DNA of 64,000 nucleotides from Humidesulfovibrio mexicanus (GTDB taxonomy: Bacteria > Desulfobacterota > Desulfovibrionia > Desulfovibrionales > Desulfovibrionaceae). This document shows, piece by piece, positions 44,425 through 53,308 of this stretch. A program made the translations under genes and the position numbers. Numbering within the stretch: position 1 is the stretch's first letter; the number at the start of each line of letters is the position of its first letter. Location: the NCBI RefSeq assembly GCF_900188225.1, contig NZ_FZOC01000003.1, positions 432,653 through 496,652 of the forward strand. The letters are read 5' to 3'. Under the pieces are notes generated by a model. It saw nothing but the letters and a program-made list of their open reading frames with translations, was not told the origin of the DNA and made no database searches.

Positions 44425-44459
44425 CCTCGCGGCGGCATTATGCGATCGCCGTCGCGAGG
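44425..44459. terminator. Stem-loop between convergent nifS and the repeat protein
   Basis: CCTCGCGGCGGC pairs with GCCGTCGCGAGG, 11 of 12 positions. There is no T-run on either side, so termination is uncertain; it may protect either transcript from 3' decay. Confidence 0.45.
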
Positions 44460-44478
44460 GCGTCCGTTCGCGGCCGGG

Positions 44479-46176
44479 TTACGCCAGTCCCATGCCGCGC
44501 GCTTCCTGTGTGCCTTCGCCGGGGTCGTCCAGGGTCTTGAAGAGCGCGCGCAGGTCGCCCAGGGTGAGGTCGGCCGCGGCGTCGAAGGATTGCGAAGCCT
44601 TGTCGGCCTCCGTGTCGAGGGCGGCAAGGGCACGCTCCTCGCGCACGATGACGTGGGCGTCGCCTGCGTTTCCTTCGCTTGTGCCCTCGGAGCGCGTCCA
44701 GAGGTGGTACACCCCGCGCTCGTCTTCCACCACTTCTTCCGAGCGGTCGATGGTGGCGCTGGCGGTCATCTCGCCGTGTTCGTCATAGGCCTCGTCGGTG
44801 TGGCTGGCCTGGCGCAGCAGCCTGGGCGACTCGTCCTCGGTGAGGCCCGCGCCCACGGCGAAATGGAGGAAGCGGGCGTCCGGGTTTTCCTCCGCGCCCT
44901 GGGTGTCCACCTGGCGCGAGGCGAGCTTCCCGTCTTTGTAGGTCTCGTCCGTCCAGCTGAGGGAGTAGGGATCGGACTGGTTCTGGAAGGATTTGAGGTT
45001 GCGCAGGCTGCCGAAGACGCCTTGGCCGTTGTTTCCTTCCAGGTCCTCCAGGAAGAATTCTGGCGATTGCGCCGACTCGCCGTAGGTCGCGGCGAGCAGC
45101 TCTCCGGCCGTCTGCGGCGAGGCGGTGGCGTAGTCCTCCTGCTTGATTCCCAGATTCTCCAGGAACAGCTCGGCGTTCAGTCCGTGTCCGTCCGGAACCT
45201 TGCCCTCGAAGACCCCTTCGGTTTTTTTCACCAGCTCGCCATTGTTGTACCACGTGGTGGACGCACGCTGCGTCTTCTCCCCGTCTTCGCCGATCTCCTC
45301 CGTGAAGGAGGCCGCGCGCAGCACCTTGCCGTTGTGGTCATAGTTGGTGATGCTGGCGCTGAACGAGTTTTCGCCCGAAAGCGCCTGGGTCGTCCAGGCC
45401 GCAAGGCCGTCCACCGCCGAGGGCCCGCGGTTGGTCTCCAGCTCCATGCTGGTGTCCTGCCGCACAAAGGCGTCCGTGACCAGCTTGCCGCCGGAATACT
45501 GGCGCAGCTGCGCCGTGAACTGGGTGGCGGCGTTCTCGCGGGTCAGGGCGGAGGCCAGTCCGGCCATGTCCTGCGCGCTGTCCACATCGGGATTCAGGTC
45601 GTCCGCGGAGAGCGATTCCATGTCGAGGCTCAGGCTGTCCGAATACTCCCGCACAAGTTCGCCGTTGGAATACCAATTGGCCGAGCGCGTCAGCACGGCG
45701 TTTGTGGTGCCTCCGCTCATGTCCAGGCCGCTCAGCTCGGAATGGACCGACTGGGCGATGCGGCCGTTCTCGTCGTAATACTCGATGTCCTTGGTGAGCG
45801 TGCCGCCCTTGATGACCCCGGTCTCCTTGCGCACGAGCCTGTCGCCGTCATACTCCATGACGGACAGCTCGCCGTTTTCAATGCTGGTCACCTGCTTATT
45901 GCCGTTTTTGAGCACGGTTGTGCCGCTGGAGAGGTTGAACAGCGACTCCCAGCTGATTTGTGTCTTGGCGGCGGCAGCGGTCTTGGCGGAGTTTTCCTCG
46001 TACTGGCTGCGCACCCAGGCCCGCAGGCCTTCGCGGGAAATGGTCGCCGTGTCGCCTCCCGTGGTGGTCTGCGTTGATGCGCCCGCAGACGACAGCCGCG
46101 TGTTGACGCCGGAGCCGCCAGCGGCGGCGGAGGAGGAGAACGCCAGCGTGCCGAGACCTTCGATTGGTGTGCTCAT
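44479..46176 (-). CDS. Hypothetical protein with Y-x-NG-x-L repeats
   Basis: A 565-residue protein that I do not recognise as a whole. It contains about eight spaced copies of a short beta-hairpin-like motif: EYDGDRLVRKETG, EYYDENGRIAQ, WYSNGELVREYSD, QYSGGKLVTDAF, NYDHNGKVLRAA, WYNNGELVKKTEG, TYKDGKLASRQVD and AYDEHGEMTASAT. These resemble the MORN-variant (YwqK-like) repeats of bacterial antitoxin-like proteins. The N-terminus is Ser/Ala/Thr-rich with GDTATISREGL near residue 42, a motif I associate with Desulfovibrio flagellum-linked proteins, without a signal peptide or membrane segment. AAGGAC precedes the ATG. It is monocistronic between convergent nifS and a 217-base upstream region. 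Confidence 0.7.
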   Translation of the reverse strand: MSTPIEGLGTLAFSSSAAAGGSGVNTRLSSAGASTQTTTGGDTATISREGLRAWVRSQYEENSAKTAAAAKTQISWESLFNLSSGTTVLKNGNKQVTSIENGELSVMEYDGDRLVRKETGVIKGGTLTKDIEYYDENGRIAQSVHSELSGLDMSGGTTNAVLTRSANWYSNGELVREYSDSLSLDMESLSADDLNPDVDSAQDMAGLASALTRENAATQFTAQLRQYSGGKLVTDAFVRQDTSMELETNRGPSAVDGLAAWTTQALSGENSFSASITNYDHNGKVLRAASFTEEIGEDGEKTQRASTTWYNNGELVKKTEGVFEGKVPDGHGLNAELFLENLGIKQEDYATASPQTAGELLAATYGESAQSPEFFLEDLEGNNGQGVFGSLRNLKSFQNQSDPYSLSWTDETYKDGKLASRQVDTQGAEENPDARFLHFAVGAGLTEDESPRLLRQASHTDEAYDEHGEMTASATIDRSEEVVEDERGVYHLWTRSEGTSEGNAGDAHVIVREERALAALDTEADKASQSFDAAADLTLGDLRALFKTLDDPGEGTQEARGMGLA

Positions 46177-46393
46177 TGGATGTCCTTGGCCGTGCTGTGT
46201 GTCGGGGTACTCCGACAGGTATATGCAGTCTGTTATCGGTCGATTTCTGCCTGGGCTTTAGGGGCGGGAAATGAAAGCGGGTATCGGATTCGTGCATTGG
46301 ATAGCGTTTTGGCATAGAAAATCTTGACGGGAACGCCGGGGGAGAATACTGGACAAAGCCGGGAAGCGTTCGGGTAAAAAGAGGGGTTATGTC

Positions 46394-46771
46394 ATGGGAA
46401 TGGCCTTGGAAATCCGGCTGCGCGAGGAGCGAGGCTGGGTGCGCGTCACGTTGTCGGGCAAGCTTTCCGCCGAAGCCGGGAAAGGACAGTACCAACGCAT
46501 CGCGGGGCTGACGCAGGCCAAGGGCATCAACCGTGTGCTGCTGGACACGCGCGCCGTTACCGGGCGGGAGAGCATTCCCGAAATCTTCGACTTCATGCTG
46601 CGCACGTATCCGGCCGAACCGGGGGGGCGCCGCACCGCCTGCCTGGACCTGCCCGAGCATCATGTCAGCGCGCGCTTTTTCGAGCACCTGATGCAGAACA
46701 ACGGTCGTGACTTTCGGCTCTTTTTCGACGAGCAGGAAGCCCTGGCCTGGCTGAACTCCGGCCAGCCGTAG
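46394..46771 (+). CDS. STAS-like (SpoIIAA family) protein
   Basis: A 125-residue single-domain protein. The order of strands and helices, with RVTLSGKLSAEAGKGQYQRI, VLLDTRAVTGRE and DFRLFFDEQEALAWL at the end, matches the STAS/SpoIIAA-like fold in which a conserved acidic turn follows the central strand. Such proteins can act in anti-sigma partner switching or bind membranes, but no partner gene is near. GAGGGG lies seven bases before the ATG. It converges on the repeat protein at 46784, 12 bases away. Confidence 0.6.
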   Translation: MGMALEIRLREERGWVRVTLSGKLSAEAGKGQYQRIAGLTQAKGINRVLLDTRAVTGRESIPEIFDFMLRTYPAEPGGRRTACLDLPEHHVSARFFEHLMQNNGRDFRLFFDEQEALAWLNSGQP

Positions 46772-46783
46772 ACGCCCGCGGCG

Positions 46784-47758
46784 CTATATCCCGCAGGACG
46801 CCCGCGCCAGCCCCGCACCCGGCCCGAGGGCAAAGCCCGTCAGCGCGGGTTCCGCACGCAGGCGCACCCGCGAGAGCTCCAGCCGGACCCAGGGCGCGCG
46901 CTCGCCGTTGCGGATGCGCGCCACCCCCGGCGCGAACTCCAGGCGCATGGGCGCGCTTTCGCGCTCCGCATCGCCGCACAGGCTTTCCCGCGTGCCTGGC
47001 GCAAACACCTGCTCGCTTCCGTCATCGCGCCGCGCCAGCACTCGCGTCAGGCTGGTGGTCACGCCCTCCACGCGTCCGTCCGGGGCGAAACAAAGGGAAT
47101 TGGCGTCCCCGCAAATGCCCACCGCGTCCAGGTCGTAGGCCATGATGCTCCCTGCGGGCGTAGGCACGGCCTGGGGCCGCGCGGGCTCGATGGAGCGCAG
47201 GCTCCCGTCCGGCCGGAAGGCCATGCCCACGCGCGCCGCGAGCGTTCCCGCCGGGGTGGGGAGCGCCACTTCCTCTCCCGGCCATAGCGTGATGCTGGCC
47301 AGCGTGCCGCACGGGTGGAAGCACAGGCTGATGATCTTTGCCGTCAGCCGTCCCAGCGGTGTGGACACCTCCATCGTCTTGGCCAGCGCGCCCTCGTCCG
47401 CCTCGGTCCAGTAGCCGGAGAGCTTGCCGTTCAGCGGAAAGGCCCTGCGGAGCGACCCGTCCGGGTGGAAGGTGAGCAGTTCCGCATCAATGACCCCGGC
47501 CGGGGTCTCGATGCGCGTGGGCTGCTCAAGCGGCAGACAGCGGGGCAGGCCGCCCGGATGAAAGGTCAGGGCCTGTACGGTGCGGCGGCGCAGGTCGTCG
47601 GTGCTGTGCTGCGGGACGAGCGTTCCGAAACGTGTGGCCAGGGCGGCCGGGCCGCAGGGCGTGCAGGAGCGTGGCCCGCCGTCGGGGAAGCGCTCCACCG
47701 GGCCATGGACCGGGATGCTCCCGCAAGGGGTGTCGAGGCTGGTGGCTGTCGTGTTCAT
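46784..47758 (-). CDS. Hypothetical protein with FHPDG-x-LR repeats
   Basis: A 324-residue protein unrelated to any family I know. Five or six units follow the pattern hydrophobic-x-FxPDGxLR...P, often with a TPAG turn 20-25 residues later: ALTFHPGGLPRCLPL, LLTFHPDGSLRRAFPL, SLCFHPCGTLASITL, GMAFRPDGSLRSIEP and SLCFAPDGRVEGVT. The repeat is about 45 residues long, predicting a beta-solenoid or propeller-like scaffold. It has no signal peptide. GGAGGAAAC precedes the ATG. It is unrelated in sequence to the neighbouring YxNG-repeat protein, but both are repeat scaffolds without catalytic motifs. Confidence 0.65.
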   Translation of the reverse strand: MNTTATSLDTPCGSIPVHGPVERFPDGGPRSCTPCGPAALATRFGTLVPQHSTDDLRRRTVQALTFHPGGLPRCLPLEQPTRIETPAGVIDAELLTFHPDGSLRRAFPLNGKLSGYWTEADEGALAKTMEVSTPLGRLTAKIISLCFHPCGTLASITLWPGEEVALPTPAGTLAARVGMAFRPDGSLRSIEPARPQAVPTPAGSIMAYDLDAVGICGDANSLCFAPDGRVEGVTTSLTRVLARRDDGSEQVFAPGTRESLCGDAERESAPMRLEFAPGVARIRNGERAPWVRLELSRVRLRAEPALTGFALGPGAGLARASCGI

Positions 47759-47884
47759 GGTGTTTCCTCCAGCCACGGGGAAGCAAGAACAGCGCCATTG
47801 AGGAAAAAGCATGATTTCAAGGACATGCCAGATCGACACGCCAAATTGCGCCGACAAACCTGTCGGCCGGGGACAGAAGTGTCG

Positions 47885-49069
47885 CTACAGGGCCTTGCCC
47901 AAGAGGGGCAGCCGCCGGAGCACGTAGTGCGCCAGGGGGAAGCTGATGCCGATGCCCAGCACGGAGATGATCAGGAACTGCGCCATGGGGCCAAGCTCCG
48001 TGCGGCCGAAGGCGTACTGCAAAAGCGCCACCACGGGCACATGGAAGATGTAGACCGCAAATGAGCTGTTGGAAAGCGCCTTGGCCAGGGGCGATTGGGT
48101 GGGGAAGCGCTCGCGGGCGAGGGTCAGCAGGCCGGCGCAGAACCCCACGCACAAGAGGCTTTCCCACGCGGCGCGGATGATGGCGAGCGGGTCGGCCCCG
48201 CCGTTCCAGAAGGGGATGGGCAGGCCGAGCGCGCGCGAAAAGAAGAGGAGCGCGCACCCCACGCCGATCCACAGCCAGACCCAGCCCGCCGCGGCCGGGA
48301 AGCGCTCGAACCAGTTTCTGCGCGCGGCGATGACGCCCAGCACGAACATGGTGACGTACTGCGGAAAGTGCGCGAACTCGATCTCCCAGAAGCCGAAGAG
48401 CACGGTCCAGTCGTCCACGCTTTTCCAGATGCGGATGAGGTAGGTGCTGGCGGTGAGCCAGAGCGCGAGCGCGAGGAGCGCCCGGTGGGCCGTGGCCGGG
48501 GCGATGGATTCGTGCGGGAGGGCTTTGGGCCGTGCGTCGCGGCCGCCAGCCAGCGCCCGGTACAGCGCGTACGCGCAGCCGTAGAGGAAGAGGTTCTCGA
48601 TGAACCAGAGGTGCACGAACTCCTGGTTGGGGCCGACCGGGCCGGTCCAGCCCGCCGGGGGCGCGGTGAGGCCCAGGTAGGCGCCAAGGTAGTAGTCCAG
48701 GTAGGAGGTGAGCTCCATGTGCTTCCAGGTGATGTCGTGGACGTACATGAACACCGGGGTGATGGCGAGCACCATGACGGCGATGGGCAGGCCGAAGCGC
48801 CAGAACCGGTCCAGGACGAAGGTGAGCGGGCCCTTGCGGTCCACGCTGCCGGGGTGGAAGTATCCGGCCATGAGGAAGAACAGCCCCATGAAGAAGGCCT
48901 CGTTGACCCCGAAGAACAGCCCGATCCGGTAGTCCTTCAAGGCCGATTGGTAGAGCCACCAGCCATCGTGCCCGAAGGGCTGCCCCGCGTGGTGGGCCAC
49001 CACCAGCATGGACAGGAAGATGCGGACGTTGTCGATGTAGGCCAGACGCTGCTTGGCTGGGGCGCTCAC
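47885..49069 (-). CDS. Acyltransferase 3 family membrane protein
   Basis: A 394-residue integral membrane protein of the acyltransferase-3 (OafA/MdoC-like) family. RLAYIDNVRIFLSMLVVAHH near the start holds the conserved Arg/Asp and the catalytic-type His-His of the family. About ten hydrophobic helices follow, with LWFIENLFLYGCAYALY in the middle. Members transfer acyl groups to sugars of surface glycans; the substrate is unknown. The start is a GTG with GAGGAG upstream. It lies 28 bases downstream of acvB on the same strand, so it may be the third gene of the mprF-acvB unit. Confidence 0.8.
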   Translation of the reverse strand: MSAPAKQRLAYIDNVRIFLSMLVVAHHAGQPFGHDGWWLYQSALKDYRIGLFFGVNEAFFMGLFFLMAGYFHPGSVDRKGPLTFVLDRFWRFGLPIAVMVLAITPVFMYVHDITWKHMELTSYLDYYLGAYLGLTAPPAGWTGPVGPNQEFVHLWFIENLFLYGCAYALYRALAGGRDARPKALPHESIAPATAHRALLALALWLTASTYLIRIWKSVDDWTVLFGFWEIEFAHFPQYVTMFVLGVIAARRNWFERFPAAAGWVWLWIGVGCALLFFSRALGLPIPFWNGGADPLAIIRAAWESLLCVGFCAGLLTLARERFPTQSPLAKALSNSSFAVYIFHVPVVALLQYAFGRTELGPMAQFLIISVLGIGISFPLAHYVLRRLPLLGKAL

Positions 49070-49097
49070 GTGCTGCTCCTCGGTCTGCTTCGCGCGG

Positions 49098-50522
49098 CTA
49101 GGGCCGCGTGGGAATGCCCGCCCCGCGCAGAATGGCGAGGGCGATGTGGTCGTATTCCTTGTTGAAATGGTGCCCGCCCGGCACCACCATGGGCGTGACG
49201 TTGGGGGCCTCGTAGTTCTGGCACAGGGTGCCCTCTTCCTCGTCGCCGCAGACCAGCAGCACCGGGGTCTTGGAGAGCTTCTCCATCTCCGGGATCATGG
49301 GCGCGCCCTGGGGCACGTTTTCCGTGGTCAGCCAGTTGGAGAGGTGGAACTCGAAGTCCGCATGGGTGCCGGGGCCAAGCATGGCCACCAGCGCCAGCCT
49401 GGCCTTGGCGGCCTCGCTCATGCGGCCGGTCATGAAGGGCAGCACGTCCGCCCCGATGGAATAGCCCACCACGATGTAGCGCTCCGCACCCCACTTGGCC
49501 GCGTAGTGCGTGAGCGTCAGCTCAAGGTCGTGCGCCATTTCCTCTGGCGTGCGCGCGTTCCAGAAGTACTTGAGCGAGTTGAAGCCCACCACGGACACGC
49601 CGTGGGCGGCCAGGATGTTGCCGATCTGCTGGTCGATGCCCGCCCAGCCGCCGTCTCCGGTGACGATGACGGCAAGGGTCTTGCCGGGTGTGGCCGCTGG
49701 CGCCTCCACCAGGGGCAGGTCGTCCACGCTTTTGGCCGCCTGGGGCTTGGCCGCGCGGGTGGCCGGGGCAACGCTGTCCAGGGCCTCGCGGAAGGCCGCG
49801 CGCCAGGTGTCCGCTTCGGGCCGGGCCTGGTCCGCGCCCGCAAGCACGCTCACGCGCGCCCGCGCAATGCGGCTGGCGAAGGCGTTGGCCTCCGCCGGGG
49901 AGAAGCGGGGGTCCTTCTCGGCTTGCACCAGCACCAGCAGCCCGTGCGGGTGTTCCACCGGGTGCATGACGATGCCGGTTTCCGGGCTGGTGGCGTTGTC
50001 GTAGCGGTAGCCGTTGGCGGTGCAAAAGGGCTTCTGAATGCCCAGGCGCGGGGAGAAGCCCAGCGTCACCGCTCCGGCGAAGATGTCCTTGGGGGCCTGG
50101 GCGAAGGTGGCGTAGGCCACGGCCGCGCCTTCGCCGAATCCGGCCAGCACGGGCTGATGGTAGCCGGTGTAGCCCAGCGTCTTCTGCACGATCTTGGAGA
50201 GGCCTTCGAACTCCCAGGATTGGTAGAAGCAGCCCCCGGACGGGGCGCGCAGCGGACCGAGCAGGCGGGCTGTGTCGATGCCCACCACTGTGGCGTCCAT
50301 GTCGGCCATGGCGCGGGCGGCCGTGTCCATGCGGGCGTCCCACGCTCCGTCGGAAAGCAGCAGCACCGCGCGGCCGGGTTCGGAATCCGGGGCGCGGTAG
50401 ATGCGCACGTCGCCGAACACGCCGAAGTTCAGCTTTTCGGGTTCGGCCTCTGGCCTGGCGCAGGCCGAGGCGGCCAGGCAGAAGAGGGCAAGGGCCAGCA
50501 GGGCGCGCGTGGTCCGTCTCAT
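49098..50522 (-). CDS. acvB: AcvB/VirJ-family hydrolase
   Basis: A 474-residue periplasmic protein with a signal peptide (MRRTTRALLALALFCLAASA, with a Cys straight after). The C-terminal half is a VirJ-type alpha/beta-hydrolase: VIVTGDGGWAGIDQQIG, the nucleophile elbow VVGYSIGADVLPF near residue 374, and VCGDEEEGTLC then PGGHHFNKEYDHIA with the catalytic Asp/His candidates. In Agrobacterium and Rhizobium AcvB hydrolyses lysyl-phosphatidylglycerol, opposing LpiA/MprF. Its start codon overlaps the mprF stop as ATGA, which strongly supports that same pairing here. Confidence 0.88.
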   Translation of the reverse strand: MRRTTRALLALALFCLAASACARPEAEPEKLNFGVFGDVRIYRAPDSEPGRAVLLLSDGAWDARMDTAARAMADMDATVVGIDTARLLGPLRAPSGGCFYQSWEFEGLSKIVQKTLGYTGYHQPVLAGFGEGAAVAYATFAQAPKDIFAGAVTLGFSPRLGIQKPFCTANGYRYDNATSPETGIVMHPVEHPHGLLVLVQAEKDPRFSPAEANAFASRIARARVSVLAGADQARPEADTWRAAFREALDSVAPATRAAKPQAAKSVDDLPLVEAPAATPGKTLAVIVTGDGGWAGIDQQIGNILAAHGVSVVGFNSLKYFWNARTPEEMAHDLELTLTHYAAKWGAERYIVVGYSIGADVLPFMTGRMSEAAKARLALVAMLGPGTHADFEFHLSNWLTTENVPQGAPMIPEMEKLSKTPVLLVCGDEEEGTLCQNYEAPNVTPMVVPGGHHFNKEYDHIALAILRGAGIPTRP

Positions 50523-53116
50523 TTGGCGATGACTCCCGTGACGCCGCCCGAAACCAGGGTGGCGATGTTGGCCAGGGCGCGGGGGGGCACGGTGCCGCCG
50601 GGGCTGGCCAGGTATTTGGATTCCCAGACCGGGTCGAACTTGTCCTTGAAGCGGCGCAGACCCTGGAAATTGTAGAACTGCCCGCCGTGCGCGTACAGCA
50701 GCGAGCCGAGCCGCGCCCAGGTGGGGGCCAGGGCGTGGCTTTCCAGACCGGAGAACGGCGCCATGCCCAGGTTGAACCACTGGTAGCCCTGCTCGCGTCC
50801 CCAGAGCATGAGCATGATGTAGAGGTATTCCATGACGCTTGCCGGGGCGTCGGGCGCATAGCGCATCAGGTCCACGGAAAGCTCCTGGCGCACGCCGTTC
50901 GCCATGCCGCCTTCCCAGATGTTGGCGAAGGCCACGATGCGGCCCTCTTTCCGCACGATTGCCTGGGGGCACCGCAGCATGTAGGCGTCGCTGAAGTAGC
51001 CCAGGGAGAATTTCTTTTCCCTGGCGTGCTTGGCCGCAAGCCAGGCATCGGAAACGGCCTTGAGCTCCGGCAGGATGGCGGGCACGCCTTCCCTGGGCAC
51101 GATCTCGAAGCCGGCCCCTTCCTTCTCCACCATGTTGCGGGTGTAGCGCAGGCCCTTGCGCGCCTGTCCCGCCAGCGAGAACTCCGGCAGGGGCACCCGC
51201 GCCTCCTCGCCGATCTTCATGAGCGAAAGGCCCAGGTCCAGGTACAGGGGCAGGTTTTCGCGGCCCGCCTGATAGAACACCGTCCACCCGGCGTAGAGGT
51301 CCACCATTTCGCGAAAGCGCCAGGCCAGCTCGGCGCGCGTGGCGGGCGGCCCCACGGGATCGCCCATGCACACCCAGCTGCGGCCGCAAATGCCATACAT
51401 GAGGAAGCCGTCGCCCTTCTTGCCCAGAAGCACGCTCTTGTCGCCCAGCAGGGCGAGGTGCGGCGGGGTTTCTGGCGCTGCGGCCACCAGGGCGCGCACA
51501 GCGGTCATGTCCTCCTCGCTGGGCGGGGCGTGGCGTGGCCGGGCCGAACGCATGAGCCGGAGCACCGCCACGGCCAGCACCGCCACCGCCACGCCCGCGG
51601 CGGCGCGCAGGAAGCGGCTGGCTTCGTCCTCGTAGGCGAAGGCCCACCACAGGTCGGTGGCCAGGCTGTCGAGGCCGTAGGCCAGGTAGCCCAGAAGCGC
51701 CGTGCAGCCCAGCGCGGTCACGATGGCCGTGATCCAGCCGGGGGTGAAGCCCTCGGACAACAGCGAGGCCTTGCGGTAGAAAAACTTGTGGCAGGGCAAG
51801 AGCGCCAGCAAAAGCAGGGTGAGGAGCAGGGCCTCCTCGTAGTCCCAGCCTTTCAACAGGCAGGAGATGATGCCCGCGAAGAGCAGTCCGGAGGTGACGA
51901 AGTAGGCGGCGTCGAGCCGCTTGTGCAGGCCGCGCGCCAGGATGATGAGTCCCAGGCCCGCCAGGCTGCCCACGAAGTGCGACGCCTCCAGCACGCCCAG
52001 GGGCAGGAACTCCTCCAGCCAGCGCAGCCGCTCGTGCACCGAGGGCGTGGCCCCGGAGAAAAGCAGCACCAGTCCGGCCAGGAAGGCCAGCACAGCCAGC
52101 ACGCGCGGCACCACCACCGGGAACCATTGCGTCAGGAACGCCCCGATTTCCAGCGCGGATTCGCGCGCCGCCAGGGACTTGCGGGCGGCCAGGGCCTCGC
52201 GCGCGGCCAGAAGCGCGGCGGCCAGCACCAGCGGCACAAGGTAGTACACCACACGGTAGGCCACCAGCGTGGCGAAAAGCGCCGGAGCCGGGATGCGCGG
52301 GCTGAGCAGGAAGAGCAGGCAGGATTCGAACACGCCGAGCCCGCCGGGCACCTGGCTCACGAGTCCGGCGATTTGTCCCAGCAGAAAGGCCCCGAGCAGC
52401 AGCGGAAAGCTGACGTTGGCCCAGGGGGGCAGCAGCGCATAGAGCACCGCCGCGGCCAGCGCCCAGTCCAGGGAGGCCACGGCCACCTGCAGCAGCGCGC
52501 TTTTGAAGGGGGGCAACAGCAGGGTCAGCTTGCCGATGCGCCAAGGGGTTTCTTTGCGGGCTGCGGCGTACAGGTACAAGGCCGGGGGGACGAGCAGCGC
52601 CAGCCCCAGCGGCCGGGTGGTGGAGAAGGGCAGGGTGATCCAGTCGGGCAGGGGCAGGGGCCGCACGGTGAAGATGATGCCGCCGATGGAGAAGAGCCCG
52701 AGCCAGAGCGTGAGCGTGGTGAAGACCACGATCTTGGCGATCTCCCCGGTGGAGAGCCCCCAGGAGGAATAGAGCCGGTAGCGCACCGTGCTGCCAGCCA
52801 GGGTGGAAAGTCCGATGGTGTTGCTGAAGGCGTTCCCCGCGAAGGAGGCCAGCACGGGCCGATGCGGCGGCAGCGGGTGCCCGATGTAGCTGAGGGCCAG
52901 GATGTCGTATCCGGCCAGCACGATGAAGTTGGCCGCGGTGAGGCCGAAGGCCAGCAGCACGTCCCGGTCGGTCTCGGAGAACAGGGAGGCCATGATCTCG
53001 TCCAGATTGTACTGGGCGAGCTGGGCCGAAATGGCCCAGACGGCGGCGGCAAGCAGCGCCAGGGCCAGGGCCGGGCCGAAAAATGGCTTGAGGCGTGTCA
53101 GCACGGGAGCGGACAT
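50519..53116 (-). CDS. mprF: Phosphatidylglycerol lysyltransferase/flippase MprF
   Basis: An 865-residue membrane protein. About 14 hydrophobic helices fill the first 530 residues (flippase and UPF0104-like part), and the cytoplasmic C-terminal 320 residues are the DUF2156 aminoacyltransferase domain (GDKSVLLGKKGDGFLMYG, GDPVGPPATR, and YRFNLGMAPFSGL-like QWFNLGMAPFSGLESH). It transfers lysine (or another amino acid) from tRNA to phosphatidylglycerol and flips the product, lowering negative surface charge. The start at 53116 has GGAGG five bases before it. AcvB is coupled downstream. A good promoter lies at 53251-53280. Confidence 0.93.
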   Translation of the reverse strand: MSAPVLTRLKPFFGPALALALLAAAVWAISAQLAQYNLDEIMASLFSETDRDVLLAFGLTAANFIVLAGYDILALSYIGHPLPPHRPVLASFAGNAFSNTIGLSTLAGSTVRYRLYSSWGLSTGEIAKIVVFTTLTLWLGLFSIGGIIFTVRPLPLPDWITLPFSTTRPLGLALLVPPALYLYAAARKETPWRIGKLTLLLPPFKSALLQVAVASLDWALAAAVLYALLPPWANVSFPLLLGAFLLGQIAGLVSQVPGGLGVFESCLLFLLSPRIPAPALFATLVAYRVVYYLVPLVLAAALLAAREALAARKSLAARESALEIGAFLTQWFPVVVPRVLAVLAFLAGLVLLFSGATPSVHERLRWLEEFLPLGVLEASHFVGSLAGLGLIILARGLHKRLDAAYFVTSGLLFAGIISCLLKGWDYEEALLLTLLLLALLPCHKFFYRKASLLSEGFTPGWITAIVTALGCTALLGYLAYGLDSLATDLWWAFAYEDEASRFLRAAAGVAVAVLAVAVLRLMRSARPRHAPPSEEDMTAVRALVAAAPETPPHLALLGDKSVLLGKKGDGFLMYGICGRSWVCMGDPVGPPATRAELAWRFREMVDLYAGWTVFYQAGRENLPLYLDLGLSLMKIGEEARVPLPEFSLAGQARKGLRYTRNMVEKEGAGFEIVPREGVPAILPELKAVSDAWLAAKHAREKKFSLGYFSDAYMLRCPQAIVRKEGRIVAFANIWEGGMANGVRQELSVDLMRYAPDAPASVMEYLYIMLMLWGREQGYQWFNLGMAPFSGLESHALAPTWARLGSLLYAHGGQFYNFQGLRRFKDKFDPVWESKYLASPGGTVPPRALANIATLVSGGVTGVIAK

Positions 53117-53250
53117 GCGGCCTCCGGACATGGGGCCTCGGGCCTTTCCCAAAGGGGCGGGCCTGGACGATGGAGCACTGTGTCTGGCGTCATGCTCAAG
53201 GGAAATCCGTGGGAGGCAGCGTCTCCGGCGGAACGCCGGGGCAATTGCAC

Positions 53251-53280
53251 AATATAGCCCCTCTTCGGCCGCTCAGTCAA
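53251..53280 (-). promoter_or_regulatory. mprF promoter
   Basis: On the minus strand TTGACT (53275-53280) and TATATT (53251-53256) are 18 bases apart. It is about 135 bases upstream of mprF, in the gap after the DUF3431-like gene. Confidence 0.6.
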
Positions 53281-53308
53281 GTATCGGGACGCGTGGCGCG
53301 GAGGCTGC

